Below the pieces are notes generated by a model. It ran no database searches. It had not been told where the DNA came from and saw nothing but the letters and a program-made list of their open reading frames with translations. From UBA3537 sp965658025 (GTDB lineage Bacteria; Bacteroidota; Bacteroidia; Flavobacteriales; Flavobacteriaceae): a stretch of DNA of 64,000 nucleotides. The position numbers and the translations under genes are program-made. Position 1 is the first letter of the stretch, and each line of letters opens with the position of its first letter. Shown piece after piece: positions 53,081-62,201 of the stretch. The stretch is taken from NCBI GenBank assembly GCA_965658025.1, contig CBFHQL010000001.1, positions 62,001-126,000 of the forward strand, read 5' to 3'.

Positions 53081-54352
53081 ATGAACGTATTAGTATTAGG
53101 ATCTGGAGGAAGAGAACACACATTTGCATGGAAAATTGCGCAAAGTCCATTATGTGATCATTTGTTTGTAGCACCAGGAAATTCAGGAACTGCCTCTGTA
53201 GCTACGAACTTAGATATTTCCGTCTCTGATTTTGAAGGGATTAAAACAGCAGTTTTAGAACACAACATAGAAATGGTTGTTGTAGGCCCAGAGGATCCTT
53301 TGGTTAATGGTATTCACGACTACTTTTTGAATGACAATGAGCTTAAAAACATAGCCGTTATTGGCCCACAAAAGACCGCTGCTACTCTTGAAGGCAGTAA
53401 AGAATTTGCCAAAGAATTTTTGTTTCGCCATAACATTCCTACAGCAGCATATCAAAGTTTTACAGCCCATGAACTTGAGCAAGGATATGCGTTTTTAGAA
53501 ACACTTTCATCCCCATATGTTTTAAAAGCCGATGGTCTTGCTGCAGGTAAAGGGGTGCTTATTATAGAAAATATTGATGAGGCAAAAACCGAGCTCAAAA
53601 ACATGTTGGTTGATTCAAAATTTGGAGCGGCAAGCACCAAAGTTGTTATCGAAGAATTTTTGGACGGCATCGAACTAAGTTGTTTTGTACTCACCGATGG
53701 AACGCATTACAAAATTTTACCCACAGCCAAAGATTATAAGCGAATTGGCGAGGGCGACACGGGTTTAAATACTGGAGGCATGGGCGCTATTTCGCCAGTA
53801 CCCTTTGCAGATGAGGTGCTTTTAAACAAGATTGAAAAGCGTGTTGTAAAACCTACTGTTGAGGGGCTTAAAAAAGACCAAATACCGTACAAAGGATTTA
53901 TTTTTATAGGGCTAATTGTGGTCAACAACGAGCCCTTAGTTATAGAATATAATGTGCGGATGGGCGATCCAGAAACAGAAGCCGTATTACCACGAATCAA
54001 TACGGATTTGATGGAAATTTTTGTGGCCATAAAAGAGCAAAACCTGAATCAAATCGATTTAGAAATCAATCCCCAAACAGCAACTACGGTTATGCTTGTC
54101 TCTGGAGGATATCCTGAAGCCTATGAAAAAGGGAAAACAATATCTGGGTTTGAAAATGTGCGTGACGCACTAGTTTTTCATGCCGGCGCAAAACAAAGCG
54201 GTGATAATGTGGTAACGTCTGGGGGACGTGTGATGGCCGTTACAGCTTTTGGAACCGATTATAAAAAAGCTCTTGAACAGGCCTACAACGAAGTTTCAAA
54301 AATAACATTCGAAGGCATGAACTACAGGAAAGACCTTGGGTTCGATTTATAG
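53081..54352 (+). CDS. purD: Phosphoribosylamine--glycine ligase
   Basis: A 423-residue ATP-grasp enzyme of purine biosynthesis (GARS). The N-terminal M-N-V-L-V-L-G-S-G-G-R-E-H motif, K-A-D-G-L-A-A-G-K-G-V near 148, D-x-K-R-I-G-E-G-D-x-G-x-N-T-G-G-M-G near 214-231 and E-Y-N-V-R-M-G-D-P-E are all conserved. It follows the sugar transferase gene by 3 bases, although it has no link to polysaccharide synthesis. Its 3' end overlaps the convergent DUF6341-like gene by 6 bases. Confidence 0.97.
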   Translation: MNVLVLGSGGREHTFAWKIAQSPLCDHLFVAPGNSGTASVATNLDISVSDFEGIKTAVLEHNIEMVVVGPEDPLVNGIHDYFLNDNELKNIAVIGPQKTAATLEGSKEFAKEFLFRHNIPTAAYQSFTAHELEQGYAFLETLSSPYVLKADGLAAGKGVLIIENIDEAKTELKNMLVDSKFGAASTKVVIEEFLDGIELSCFVLTDGTHYKILPTAKDYKRIGEGDTGLNTGGMGAISPVPFADEVLLNKIEKRVVKPTVEGLKKDQIPYKGFIFIGLIVVNNEPLVIEYNVRMGDPETEAVLPRINTDLMEIFVAIKEQNLNQIDLEINPQTATTVMLVSGGYPEAYEKGKTISGFENVRDALVFHAGAKQSGDNVVTSGGRVMAVTAFGTDYKKALEQAYNEVSKITFEGMNYRKDLGFDL

Positions 54353-54577
54353 ATAAGAGTGTGAAGAAATACTTTTGTCCTCTTCGTTATTGTCATTGAA
54401 TGATTTGAGTTGAAGCATCCAATACGTAAAACTAACCACAAGTATTACCAAGAAAATCCATGTAACTAGATTGGCAACCCACCAATTTTCCAATTCTACT
54501 TCTCTTAAAACATTAAAAGGAACAAACAAAACAGTTTCAAAAAATTCCTGAATTCCATTAAAAAAATCTTTCATCAT
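54347..54577 (-). CDS. Small membrane protein, DUF6341-like
   Basis: A 76-residue protein with one transmembrane helix (about 33-54), an aromatic N-terminal helix and an acidic tail ending D-K-S-I-S-S-H-S-Y-L. This strongly resembles a flavobacterial family (DUF6341) of unknown function, some members of which have been mislabelled as uracil phosphoribosyltransferase. It may start at the second Met. It faces away from the DUF6427-like gene and shares a promoter region with it. Confidence 0.78.
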   Translation of the reverse strand: MMKDFFNGIQEFFETVLFVPFNVLREVELENWWVANLVTWIFLVILVVSFTYWMLQLKSFNDNNEEDKSISSHSYL

Positions 54578-54599
54578 GTGGTTTTATAAAGTTGTCATT

Positions 54600-54667
54600 T
54601 TGTGCAATCGCACAGAATAAGCTTATATTTACGTTGCAAATATAAGCAACACAACAAATGATTACAA
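54600..54667. promoter_or_regulatory. Divergent promoter region built around a perfect inverted repeat
   Basis: GCTTATATTT (54621-54630) and AAATATAAGC (54638-54647) form a perfect 10-base inverted repeat with a 7-base centre. On the minus strand it gives TATATTTG (54637-54644) with TTG at 54665-54667, a 20-base spacer. On the plus strand it gives TATATTTA (54624-54631) with TTG at 54600-54602, a 21-base spacer. Thus both strands carry a promoter in the same symmetric element, one towards each neighbouring gene. Confidence 0.6.
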
Positions 54668-55605
54668 GCTTTTTTAAAACATCTAAACCGTTACACTATT
54701 TAATTTTTATTGCGGTATTGTTGGGGCTTTTTATTTTTAGAGGCATAGACACTTATGCGTTTGATCGGACACCAGTCAATTACCTTAAAGAATTAGGCAT
54801 ATTTTGTGCGTTTCTGATGTCTTTATTTGTGTTTGTTTTTGTCATCACAAAAAATGATTTGACACAAAAGAATAGTTTTGCAGCACTCTATCTTTGTTTG
54901 TTTATCTTTTTATTACCTCAGGTTCTTTCCAGTTATTTTATTATCCTTTCGAATCTTTTTGTGCTTTTGAGTTTTAGACGCATCTTTAGCTTAAAGACCA
55001 ATACGAACATCAAAAAAAAGCTTTTTGACTCTGGGTTTTGGATAGCCTTAGCGTGTTTTTTTCAACCTTGGGCTGTGTTGTATTTTGCGCCTTTAGCTTT
55101 TGCAATTTTTTTATTACCCTCAGATTATATTAAGCATATATGTGCGGTTATTTTTGGAATCATATCGGTTGGTTTATTGGCAGTATTATATTGTTTAGTA
55201 CTGAACAAAGACCCTATGGTTTGGCTTAGTTTTTCTCCGCAGATAAGTTTAGATTTTTCAATTTATAACGACCTTTTTATAGTGTTGGCCATAGCATTGT
55301 TGGTTAGTTTATCTGTGTGGGGTATGTCAAGTGTTTTTAGCGAAATGGTCATTAAGGTGAGTAAATCTCGATTTACATTTTTCATGTTATTTTTTGCTAT
55401 TGCTATTGGAATTTTCATTCCTTTGTTATCCCAAAACAAATCAATAGCCGACTTTCTTTTTCTAGTGTTTCCATTGTCTATTGTTATGGCCAATTATACA
55501 GAACGCGCCACAGTTCAATGGATGCCCAATGTGTTTATAGTACTCATTTTTTTACTTGCACTTACCAAATTAGCATTTAATATTGAACAACTCCTCGAAA
55601 TTTAA
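54658..55605 (+). CDS. DUF6427 family membrane protein
   Basis: A 315-residue protein with about ten transmembrane helices and almost no soluble part. N-terminal M-I-T-S-F-F-K then I-F-R-G-I-D resemble DUF6427, a family of unknown function in Flavobacteriia. It starts 11 bases after the inverted-repeat promoter. A separate promoter-like element precedes the next gene 40 bases downstream, so it may be a one-gene unit. Confidence 0.8.
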   Translation: MITSFFKTSKPLHYLIFIAVLLGLFIFRGIDTYAFDRTPVNYLKELGIFCAFLMSLFVFVFVITKNDLTQKNSFAALYLCLFIFLLPQVLSSYFIILSNLFVLLSFRRIFSLKTNTNIKKKLFDSGFWIALACFFQPWAVLYFAPLAFAIFLLPSDYIKHICAVIFGIISVGLLAVLYCLVLNKDPMVWLSFSPQISLDFSIYNDLFIVLAIALLVSLSVWGMSSVFSEMVIKVSKSRFTFFMLFFAIAIGIFIPLLSQNKSIADFLFLVFPLSIVMANYTERATVQWMPNVFIVLIFLLALTKLAFNIEQLLEI

Positions 55606-55619
55606 CTAAAGAATTGCAC

Positions 55620-55627
55620 TATATTTG
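55620..55627 (+). promoter_or_regulatory. -7-type promoter element of the DUF4254 gene
   Basis: TATATTTG matches TAnnTTTG and lies 18 bases before the ATG at 55646. It overlaps the TTG at 55625, which rules that codon out as the real start. Confidence 0.55.
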
Positions 55628-55645
55628 CACCATAAAAATTATGCT

Positions 55646-56254
55646 ATGTTTTCTAAAAAAGCCAATACAATTTTTCAAGACGTGATTGCAACCTATAAGT
55701 TGCAAAACACAGTAGATCAACCCTTTCACAACAAATTTGATAAAGATCAAGATCTTATAGGTCATTTATTGTACAGAAAATGCTGGATTGATACCGTGCA
55801 GTGGGCCTATGAAGATATCATTCGTGACCCCAACATAAACCCAGTCGAAGCACTCAAATTAAAACGCATGATTGACGCTTCAAACCAAGACCGAACCGAT
55901 ACGGTTGAGTTTATAGACAGCTATTTTTTGGAGCTCTACAAAAATGTACATCCTAAAAGCGACGCTAAAATAAATTCTGAAAGCCCTGCATGGGCTATAG
56001 ATCGCCTTTCAATTTTGGCGTTGAAAATATACCATATGCATTTAGAAACGGTGCGTACCGATGCTACGGATGCGCACAAAGCATCATGTCAGAATAAATT
56101 GGACACCTTGCTTGAACAACGCGAAGACCTTTCTATTGCTATTGACGATCTTTTAGACGCTATTGCCAATGGCGATAAATACATGAAAGTGTACAAACAA
56201 ATGAAGATGTACAACGACGATGAGCTAAATCCTGTTCTACGAGGAACGAAATAA
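55646..56254 (+). CDS. DUF4254 domain-containing protein
   Basis: A 202-residue soluble, largely helical protein of the DUF4254 family, whose function is not known. Conserved pieces include D-L-I-G-H-L-L-Y-R-K-C-W-I-D-T-V-Q-W near the N-terminus and N-S-E-S-P-A-W-A-I-D-R-L-S-I near 115-128. The start is the ATG at 55646. It lies 10 bases before a GT9 glycosyltransferase gene, a pairing that I recall from other Bacteroidota and that suggests a role in LPS core or surface glycan assembly. Confidence 0.83.
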   Translation: MFSKKANTIFQDVIATYKLQNTVDQPFHNKFDKDQDLIGHLLYRKCWIDTVQWAYEDIIRDPNINPVEALKLKRMIDASNQDRTDTVEFIDSYFLELYKNVHPKSDAKINSESPAWAIDRLSILALKIYHMHLETVRTDATDAHKASCQNKLDTLLEQREDLSIAIDDLLDAIANGDKYMKVYKQMKMYNDDELNPVLRGTK

Positions 56255-56264
56255 TCAACACTTC

Positions 56265-57287
56265 TTGCATAGCGCTGCAAAACACATATTGGTCATTAGA
56301 TTTTCATCTCTCGGAGATGTTGCAATGACAGTGCCTGTTGTTGCCGCTTTTTCAGAAGCTCATCCACAAGTCAAAATTTCTGTTCTTACGAGACAACAAT
56401 TTGCACCTCTTTTTGCGCACATTAGTACTGTTGAGGTTATTGGCGTGGATTTAAAAAATGAGTTCAAAGGATTTTTTGGACTATTGCGGTTAGCCAAAAA
56501 AATAAAAACACTCAAAGTAGATACAGTTGTCGATTTGCATAATGTTTTGCGCACCAAAATATTAAATGTTTTATTACCCAAACACCAATGGGCTATTTTA
56601 GATAAAGCACGCTCCGAAAAAAGACTGCTAATTTCTGGCCAAAAATTTGAACCATTACGCCCAATGGTCGAACGTTACGCTGATGTATTTCGTAGTCTTG
56701 GATTTGATTTTTCTTTGGGAGATTTTCAACCCCCAAGACCTCAATCACTTTCAAAAGGAATGGAATCACTATTGAAAGAAAAAAGCAAACCTTACATTGG
56801 GATTGCCCCTTTTGCAGCTTATACGTCAAAGACTTATCCTTTAGAAAAAATGAAGCGTGTTGTTGCGCACCTTTCAAAAACAAAATGTACTATTATTTTA
56901 TTTGGCGGCGGAAAAGAGGAAGTAAAAAAACTCACCTATATAGCAACATTGTACCCCAATGTAATTTCTGTAGCGGGGCAATTCTCTTTGCAAGAGGAGT
57001 TAACATTAATGCAACAATTAACATTGATGTTGGCCATGGACTCAGGTAACGCACATATGGCTGCCTTAATGGGCGTAAAAGTGCTCACATTGTGGGGCGT
57101 AACACACCCATACTTAGGATTTAAACCCTATAATCAACCTATGGAATATTGTTTGGTTTCAGATCGAGAAAAATTCCCAAAAATCCCTACTTCAGTATAT
57201 GGGAATCGTTATCCAAAGGGCTACGAAAAAGCAATTGAAACCATCTCTGAAGAGGCCATCATAGCCGCCATTCACAAACTGCTTTAA
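56265..57287 (+). CDS. Glycosyltransferase family 9 (heptosyltransferase-like)
   Basis: A 340-residue GT-B enzyme of the ADP-heptose:LPS heptosyltransferase family. The N-terminal H-I-L-V-I-R-F-S-S-L-G-D-V motif is near residues 7-19. The donor site M-D-S-G-N-A-H-M-A-A near 262-271 and L-W-G-V-T-H-P are characteristic. No ATG precedes the essential N-terminal motif; the start is most likely the TTG at 56265, 10 bases after the DUF4254 stop. It probably adds a sugar to lipid A core. Its 3' end overlaps the convergent reductase gene by four bases. Confidence 0.9.
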   Translation: MHSAAKHILVIRFSSLGDVAMTVPVVAAFSEAHPQVKISVLTRQQFAPLFAHISTVEVIGVDLKNEFKGFFGLLRLAKKIKTLKVDTVVDLHNVLRTKILNVLLPKHQWAILDKARSEKRLLISGQKFEPLRPMVERYADVFRSLGFDFSLGDFQPPRPQSLSKGMESLLKEKSKPYIGIAPFAAYTSKTYPLEKMKRVVAHLSKTKCTIILFGGGKEEVKKLTYIATLYPNVISVAGQFSLQEELTLMQQLTLMLAMDSGNAHMAALMGVKVLTLWGVTHPYLGFKPYNQPMEYCLVSDREKFPKIPTSVYGNRYPKGYEKAIETISEEAIIAAIHKLL

Positions 57288-58339
57288 ACGTCATCAAAAT
57301 CTACATGAATTTCCGAAGACGTTGGCACCGCTTGACAACTAAGCACCAAACCTTCTGCAACTTCACTATCGGTAAGCACGCTGTTTTGACGCATTTCGGC
57401 GGTTCCTTTGGTGAGTCTACAAATACAACTGCTACAAACACCACCTTGACACGAATAAGGAACATCGATGTCTTGCTTTAATGCGGCTTCTAAAATAGTG
57501 TGTCCAGGAGACATTGAAAATACTTCCGTTTCGTCATCTACCAAAATTGTTGCTTCGACAAATTCATCGCTTGATGCTGCATTTTCTATTTCATTTGAAG
57601 CCGTAGAGGCGGTAAAAAGTTCAAATAAAATAGTGTCTTCTTGCACTTTTTTGTCTAGCAATACATCTTTGACCGTATTGATCATTCCTTCTGGGCCACA
57701 CAAATAGAATGTTGAAGCTTCCTCAAGGGTCATTAAGTTCTTGATGACATAATTTGTATTTCCTACATCAATTCTACCAAAAAGAGTTCCATCAACTTGT
57801 GCTTGACTATACACATATTGAAGTTGAAATCTGTTTGGGTATTGCGCTTCTAACGTTGATAGGGGTTGGTAAAAAATAGTCTCCTCTGGAGATTTATTTC
57901 CATAGATAAGTATAAATTTTTGCTCTTCATTGGTTTCCAACACTGTTTTCAGAATACTCATAATGGGGGTTATGCCACTACCAGCAGCAAAAGCAACAAT
58001 GGTATTGTTGGTTGTGTTTGGGATAAAAGTAAATCGGCCTTTGGGAGGCGCCACCTCTATCGCATCTCCGACATTTAGTTGCTGATTGGCAAAAGAAGAA
58101 AACAAACCGTTTTCAATTTCTTTGACGGTAACGGTTAAATCTTTACTGCCAGGGCTTGCACTAATCGAATAATCGCGACGGACTTCTTGACCATTAATTT
58201 TTGTTTTTAACGTAAGGTATTGTCCTGCTTCAAAACGATAAGTGTTTTTTAAAGCTTCGGGTACATCAAAGCTAATGCTTACCGCTTTGGAAGTTTCACG
58301 ATGAATGTTTTTTATCTTAAGGAAGTTGAATGCCGCCAT
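57284..58339 (-). CDS. Ferredoxin-type NAD(P)H oxidoreductase (PaaE-like)
   Basis: A 351-residue flavo-iron-sulfur reductase. The FAD domain (about 1-105) has R-D-Y-S-I-S, and the NAD(P) domain (about 108-235) has G-S-G-I-T-P-I-M-S and Y-L-C-G-P-E-G-M. The C-terminal plant-type ferredoxin domain (about 262-351) carries four cysteines, Y-S-C-Q-G-G-V-C-S-S-C then L-S-C, for the 2Fe-2S cluster. The order matches PaaE-like reductases that feed electrons to oxygenases or desaturases. No paa gene is nearby, so the partner is unknown. Confidence 0.9.
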   Translation of the reverse strand: MAAFNFLKIKNIHRETSKAVSISFDVPEALKNTYRFEAGQYLTLKTKINGQEVRRDYSISASPGSKDLTVTVKEIENGLFSSFANQQLNVGDAIEVAPPKGRFTFIPNTTNNTIVAFAAGSGITPIMSILKTVLETNEEQKFILIYGNKSPEETIFYQPLSTLEAQYPNRFQLQYVYSQAQVDGTLFGRIDVGNTNYVIKNLMTLEEASTFYLCGPEGMINTVKDVLLDKKVQEDTILFELFTASTASNEIENAASSDEFVEATILVDDETEVFSMSPGHTILEAALKQDIDVPYSCQGGVCSSCICRLTKGTAEMRQNSVLTDSEVAEGLVLSCQAVPTSSEIHVDFDDV

Positions 58340-58356
58340 GAACTAAAAATTTAGAA

Positions 58357-58364
58357 CAAAAATA
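58357..58364 (-). promoter_or_regulatory. -7-type element before the ferredoxin-type reductase gene
   Basis: TATTTTTG on the minus strand matches TAnnTTTG, 17 bases before the start codon. No -33 element is clear. Confidence 0.4.
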
Positions 58365-58498
58365 ATAAAGTTTGAAGCTGAACTTTAGTTAATATACCGC
58401 CAATTTTTATATTTTTTAAAAAAATTTCAACAGTAAAATTCTACTAAATCCAGATAAATAATTAGATTTATTCAAAAAGATGAGTATTTTTACAAACT

Positions 58499-61069
58499 TT
58501 GTATACAGTTTATAGAATATTATTAGTTATAAATAACAAAAACGTCCCACAGTTGAGATGCACATTTAAATATATCCTGAGCTTTATTCTTCTCGCCATG
58601 ACTTTGTCTAGTTGTTCGCGCAAAAAAGATAAATTTATCAATCGTAATTGGCACTCTTTAAATACGAAATACAATATTTTGTATAATGGAAACTTGGCCC
58701 TTGATGCGGGATTAAAAGATATAGAAGACGACTACAAAGACAATTATTGGGCAATTTTACCTGTAGAACGCATAAGTATTTCTGAAGATCTTTTTTCTGA
58801 TGAACAAGCGCAAAATTCAAATTTTGAACGCGCCGAAGAAAAAGCAGTAAAAGCCGTCCAGAAGCACGGCATGAACATCAAAGGAAAAGAAAAAAACCCA
58901 CAAATTGATGACGCCTATATTCTTCTTGGGAAAGCGCGTTACTACAGTGGCCGTTTTATACCCGCATTAGAAGCATTCAATTATATACTGTTTAAATATC
59001 CTGGAAGCAGTAATATTAATTTGGCCAAAATATGGCGTGCTAAAACAAATTTGCGTCTCGAAAATGAAACTATAGCTTTAGAAAATTTAAAAGCGCTGAT
59101 TGAGAAAAACGAATTATCAAAAACAGACCAAGTTGAAGCACAATCAACCTTGGCTCAAGTATATTTAAATACCAATAAAATTGACTCTGCGCTTATGTAT
59201 TTAAAAAACGCAAATGCGCTTACAAGAAATAAGTTTTTTAAGGGACGATTGCATTTTATTGAAGGACAACTCTATAACAAACTTGGCAAAAAAGACAGTG
59301 CTAATATGGCTTTTCAAGAAGTCATAGAACTTAAAAGAAACGTCCCAATGGCCTATCGGGTCAACGCTTTTCTAGAACAGACTCATAATTTTGATTATTC
59401 CAATGGTGATCGTGAAGCGTTAAGTGAATTATTATCTGACATTGAAGAAAACAGAGAACATCGGCCTTATTTAGATCGGATACACCACACCATAGCAAAG
59501 CATTATTTGAAGCAAGACAACGATTCGCTCGCCATTGTGTATTTCAACAAATCTTTGAGAACAAAGTCTGAAGACAACTATTTAAATGCGTTGAATTACC
59601 ATACCATTGCCGATCTTTATTTCGATGATTCCAGATACACTGATGCAGGCAAATATTACGATAGCACACTTTTAAATTATAAGCCAAACTCTAAACCTTT
59701 CCGAGCGGTAAAAAAACGATTGGACAATCTTCAAGATGTCATATACTATGAATCTATTGCAAGTACTAATGATAGTATTTTGGGTCTTGTTGCCCTACCC
59801 AAAGAAGAACAGGAACAATACTTTGAACAGCTCATCGCCAACCTAAAAGAAGAGCAAGAAAAAAAGGCGGCCAAACAAAAGACATTTGTAAATCCAACTT
59901 CAAGTTTCAATTCGTCAAAAGCCAAAAAAGCAGGCACATTTTATTTTTATGAAACGGCAACCGTAGCGTATGGTAAAAATGAGTTTGCCAATAGATGGGG
60001 CAAACGTCCTTTGGCAGACAATTGGCGCTGGTCTAAACAAACAGTTTCTGACACAACTTCAAAATCTATTGCTTCAGAGAAGGGGGAAGAATCTTCACAA
60101 GGGATTCGCGATGTGGGTTATTATATGAAGCAAATTCCGACAGACCCAAAAGATATAGACAGCATAGCCAAGGAACGCAATTTTTCTTATTATCAATTGG
60201 GATTGATTTATAAAAATAAATTTAAAGACTACCAGCGTTCAAAAGATAAATTAGAAGCACTTTTAGCTCAAAATCCAGAAGAACGATTGGTACTTCCAGC
60301 AAAATATAATTTATATAAAATTTACAACCTGCTTTCTGAGACGTCATCGGCAACAGCCATGAAAGAAAGCATTATTCGCGATTACCCAACATCAAGATAT
60401 GCACAAATATTAAAAAATCCTGCAGCTGTTTTGGGCAATGATGCTCAAGGTCCAGAAGCGAGATACAAAGTTCTTTTTGAAAAATTTGAAGCAAGCCAAT
60501 ATCAAGACGTTATAGATTCATGCGCTGAAGAAATTATTAGGTTTGAGGGCGATGAAATTGTTCCTAAGTTAGAGCTATTAAAAACCAGTGCAAAAGGGCG
60601 TTTGTATGGATTCAAAGACTATAAAGAGGGGTTAAATTATATTGCACTAAACTACCCAAATGCACCAGAAGGGAAGCAAGCCCAAGATCTTATAGACAAT
60701 GTTTTATCCAGCTTAGAAGACGACACTTTTGAAGAACTTCAAGAGGGGCAACACTTTAAGACGATTTATCAGTTTGACATTAAAGAACAAGACCTTATAA
60801 AAGCATTTAAGGAAGAATTGACAAAAGTTGTTGAAGATGAAGACATATTGCAATTGAGTGTTTCACAAGACGTATTCAATAAAAATACTACATTTGTAGT
60901 GGTTCATGGATTAAAGAGTATCCAAGGCGCTCAAGGATTTGCAGAGCTGTTAGATGTGAAGTCCAATGAAATATTGGCACGACCCTATTTTGCAATTTCT
61001 TCTAAAAACTACAAGAAACTTCAAATCCATAAAAACTTGGAAAACTATTTAAAAAAGAATAAGAATTAA
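58499..61069 (+). CDS. sprE: Gliding motility / type IX secretion lipoprotein SprE (PorW)
   Basis: A TPR-repeat lipoprotein of up to 856 residues that matches SprE of Flavobacterium and PorW of Porphyromonas, needed for type IX secretion and gliding. The lipobox L-S-S-C is followed by S-R-K-K-D-K-F-I-N-R-N-W-H, a hallmark of the family. TPR-like helical repeats fill about 120-420, and a conserved C-terminal part (about 470-700) has F-Y-F-Y and W-G-K-R-P-L-A-D-N-W-R. There is no ATG before the lipobox; the frame opens at a TTG at 58499, but a TTG at 58553 would give a more normal 20-residue signal. It precedes the bactofilin gene by 11 bases. Confidence 0.88.
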   Translation: MYTVYRILLVINNKNVPQLRCTFKYILSFILLAMTLSSCSRKKDKFINRNWHSLNTKYNILYNGNLALDAGLKDIEDDYKDNYWAILPVERISISEDLFSDEQAQNSNFERAEEKAVKAVQKHGMNIKGKEKNPQIDDAYILLGKARYYSGRFIPALEAFNYILFKYPGSSNINLAKIWRAKTNLRLENETIALENLKALIEKNELSKTDQVEAQSTLAQVYLNTNKIDSALMYLKNANALTRNKFFKGRLHFIEGQLYNKLGKKDSANMAFQEVIELKRNVPMAYRVNAFLEQTHNFDYSNGDREALSELLSDIEENREHRPYLDRIHHTIAKHYLKQDNDSLAIVYFNKSLRTKSEDNYLNALNYHTIADLYFDDSRYTDAGKYYDSTLLNYKPNSKPFRAVKKRLDNLQDVIYYESIASTNDSILGLVALPKEEQEQYFEQLIANLKEEQEKKAAKQKTFVNPTSSFNSSKAKKAGTFYFYETATVAYGKNEFANRWGKRPLADNWRWSKQTVSDTTSKSIASEKGEESSQGIRDVGYYMKQIPTDPKDIDSIAKERNFSYYQLGLIYKNKFKDYQRSKDKLEALLAQNPEERLVLPAKYNLYKIYNLLSETSSATAMKESIIRDYPTSRYAQILKNPAAVLGNDAQGPEARYKVLFEKFEASQYQDVIDSCAEEIIRFEGDEIVPKLELLKTSAKGRLYGFKDYKEGLNYIALNYPNAPEGKQAQDLIDNVLSSLEDDTFEELQEGQHFKTIYQFDIKEQDLIKAFKEELTKVVEDEDILQLSVSQDVFNKNTTFVVVHGLKSIQGAQGFAELLDVKSNEILARPYFAISSKNYKKLQIHKNLENYLKKNKN

Positions 61070-61080
61070 AACAAAAAGTC

Positions 61081-61509
61081 ATGTTTACAGATGCTAAAAA
61101 AACAAGACCCCAACAAGGATTATTGTCACAACAAAACACCATTGCACAAGGCACTATTTTTGAAGGCGACCTAAAAAGTGAAGGTGACTTCAGAATTGAG
61201 GGCGTGATCCAAGGGACATTAATAACCAAAGGTAAAGTAGTGATTGGGAACACAGGCAAAATTGACGGTAGTTTGTCCTGTAAAAATGCAGATATTGAAG
61301 GTGGTTTTAAAGGCAAACTGACCGTTCAAGAAACACTAAGTCTGCGTGCCACAGCGCGCATAGAAGGCGAAGTCGAAACAGGGAAATTAGCTGTTGAGCC
61401 AGGGGCTTCTTTTAATGCCCATTGTCAAATGAAAGACTCTGTCAAAGAGCTTAAAACAGAATCTAAACCAACCCTACAATCAAGTGCCAAACCAGGACAA
61501 ACCGCTTAG
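61081..61509 (+). CDS. Bactofilin (polymer-forming cytoskeletal protein)
   Basis: A 142-residue bactofilin. The central beta-helix (about 20-110) shows regular short repeats (G-T-I-F-E-G-D, S-E-G-D-F-R-I-E-G, G-T-L-I-T-K-G, A-R-I-E-G-E-V). Flexible N- and C-terminal tails are typical. Such proteins polymerise without nucleotide and organise the envelope or cell shape. It follows the sprE gene by 11 bases and overlaps the AtpZ/AtpI-like gene by 26, so a bactofilin is coupled to the ATP synthase genes. Confidence 0.92.
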   Translation: MFTDAKKTRPQQGLLSQQNTIAQGTIFEGDLKSEGDFRIEGVIQGTLITKGKVVIGNTGKIDGSLSCKNADIEGGFKGKLTVQETLSLRATARIEGEVETGKLAVEPGASFNAHCQMKDSVKELKTESKPTLQSSAKPGQTA

Positions 61510-61702
61510 ACATCTTGCTGCACTTTCCGGATTAGGAATTCAGATGGGGGTGATTGTTTTTGTTTTTGTCCGTTTTGGGAAGTGGCTTGATGTATATTTC
61601 AATCATTCTAAAAAAATCTTTGTAGCCGTTGGCGCCATACTTGGGGTAGCCATTGGGCTGTATGTGGTGCTGAAGCAACTCAAAAAACTTCAAAGCAAAT
61701 GA
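61484..61702 (+). CDS. AtpZ/AtpI-like ATP synthase accessory protein
   Basis: A 72-residue protein with two transmembrane helices (about 14-33 and 42-62) joined by a short loop, the layout of AtpZ/AtpI family proteins that help F0 assembly or Mg2+ import. The start is a GTG inside the bactofilin gene, giving a 26-base overlap in another frame. It overlaps the next gene by four bases. Confidence 0.85.
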   Translation: MPNQDKPLRHLAALSGLGIQMGVIVFVFVRFGKWLDVYFNHSKKIFVAVGAILGVAIGLYVVLKQLKKLQSK

Positions 61703-62082
61703 ACTTAACTACAAAAAAGTTCTCCAAAAAGATATTTGTTTTTTTGAGTATTGCATTTGCAATGCACATCCTTACGAATACATTTTTGGCTTTGCCAAAA
61801 CTTCAACACCAAATCGTTGAAGCTTATACTATCAATGCCTTGATGGCTATTGGAATCTTTTGGGGTTTAACTGCACTAAAAACCAAGTATAATAATCAAA
61901 TTGGGTTTTTGTTTTTAGCCAGTAGTTTTGTCAAATTTTTTGTGTTTTTTATGGTGTTTTATGGCCCATACAAAGCTGATGGAAAAATTGTTTTTTTGGA
62001 ATTTGTATCGTTTTTTATTCCCTATACAATTTGTCTTATTTTAGAAACTTTTTATCTCAGCAAACAACTCAACCAAATGTAG
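61699..62082 (+). CDS. DUF6168 family membrane protein in the ATP synthase cluster
   Basis: A 127-residue protein with four transmembrane helices. It has Q-I-V-E-A-Y-T-I-N-A-L near the centre and F-F-I-P-Y-T-I-C-L-I-L-E-T-F-Y-L-S-K at the C-terminus, as in the flavobacterial DUF6168 family. Its position between an AtpI-like gene and atpB, with a four-base overlap upstream, suggests a role in F0 assembly. That role is inferred from position only. Confidence 0.78.
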   Translation: MNLTTKKFSKKIFVFLSIAFAMHILTNTFLALPKLQHQIVEAYTINALMAIGIFWGLTALKTKYNNQIGFLFLASSFVKFFVFFMVFYGPYKADGKIVFLEFVSFFIPYTICLILETFYLSKQLNQM

Positions 62083-62141
62083 AACTTGAACACCCACTGA
62101 GGACAGGTTTTTTGACTAAAAATAAAGTCCTTAAAATTGTT

Positions 62142-62170
62142 TTTGTTTTTGATAGAAAACCATAACTTTG
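62142..62170 (+). promoter_or_regulatory. Promoter of atpB
   Basis: TTTG at 62142-62145, a 17-base spacer and TAACTTTG at 62163-62170 form a full Bacteroidota promoter match, 31 bases before the atpB start. The ATP synthase genes proper would thus have their own promoter in addition to any read-through from the sprE-bactofilin genes. Confidence 0.7.
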
Positions 62171-62201
62171 CACCGATTTTATACAACGATAAAAATCTGC
62201 A

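Noticed and set aside
62083..62135. AGGAC...GTCCT inverted repeat after the DUF6168 gene as a terminator
   Set aside because: Only five base pairs with a loop of over 20 bases; too weak to call.
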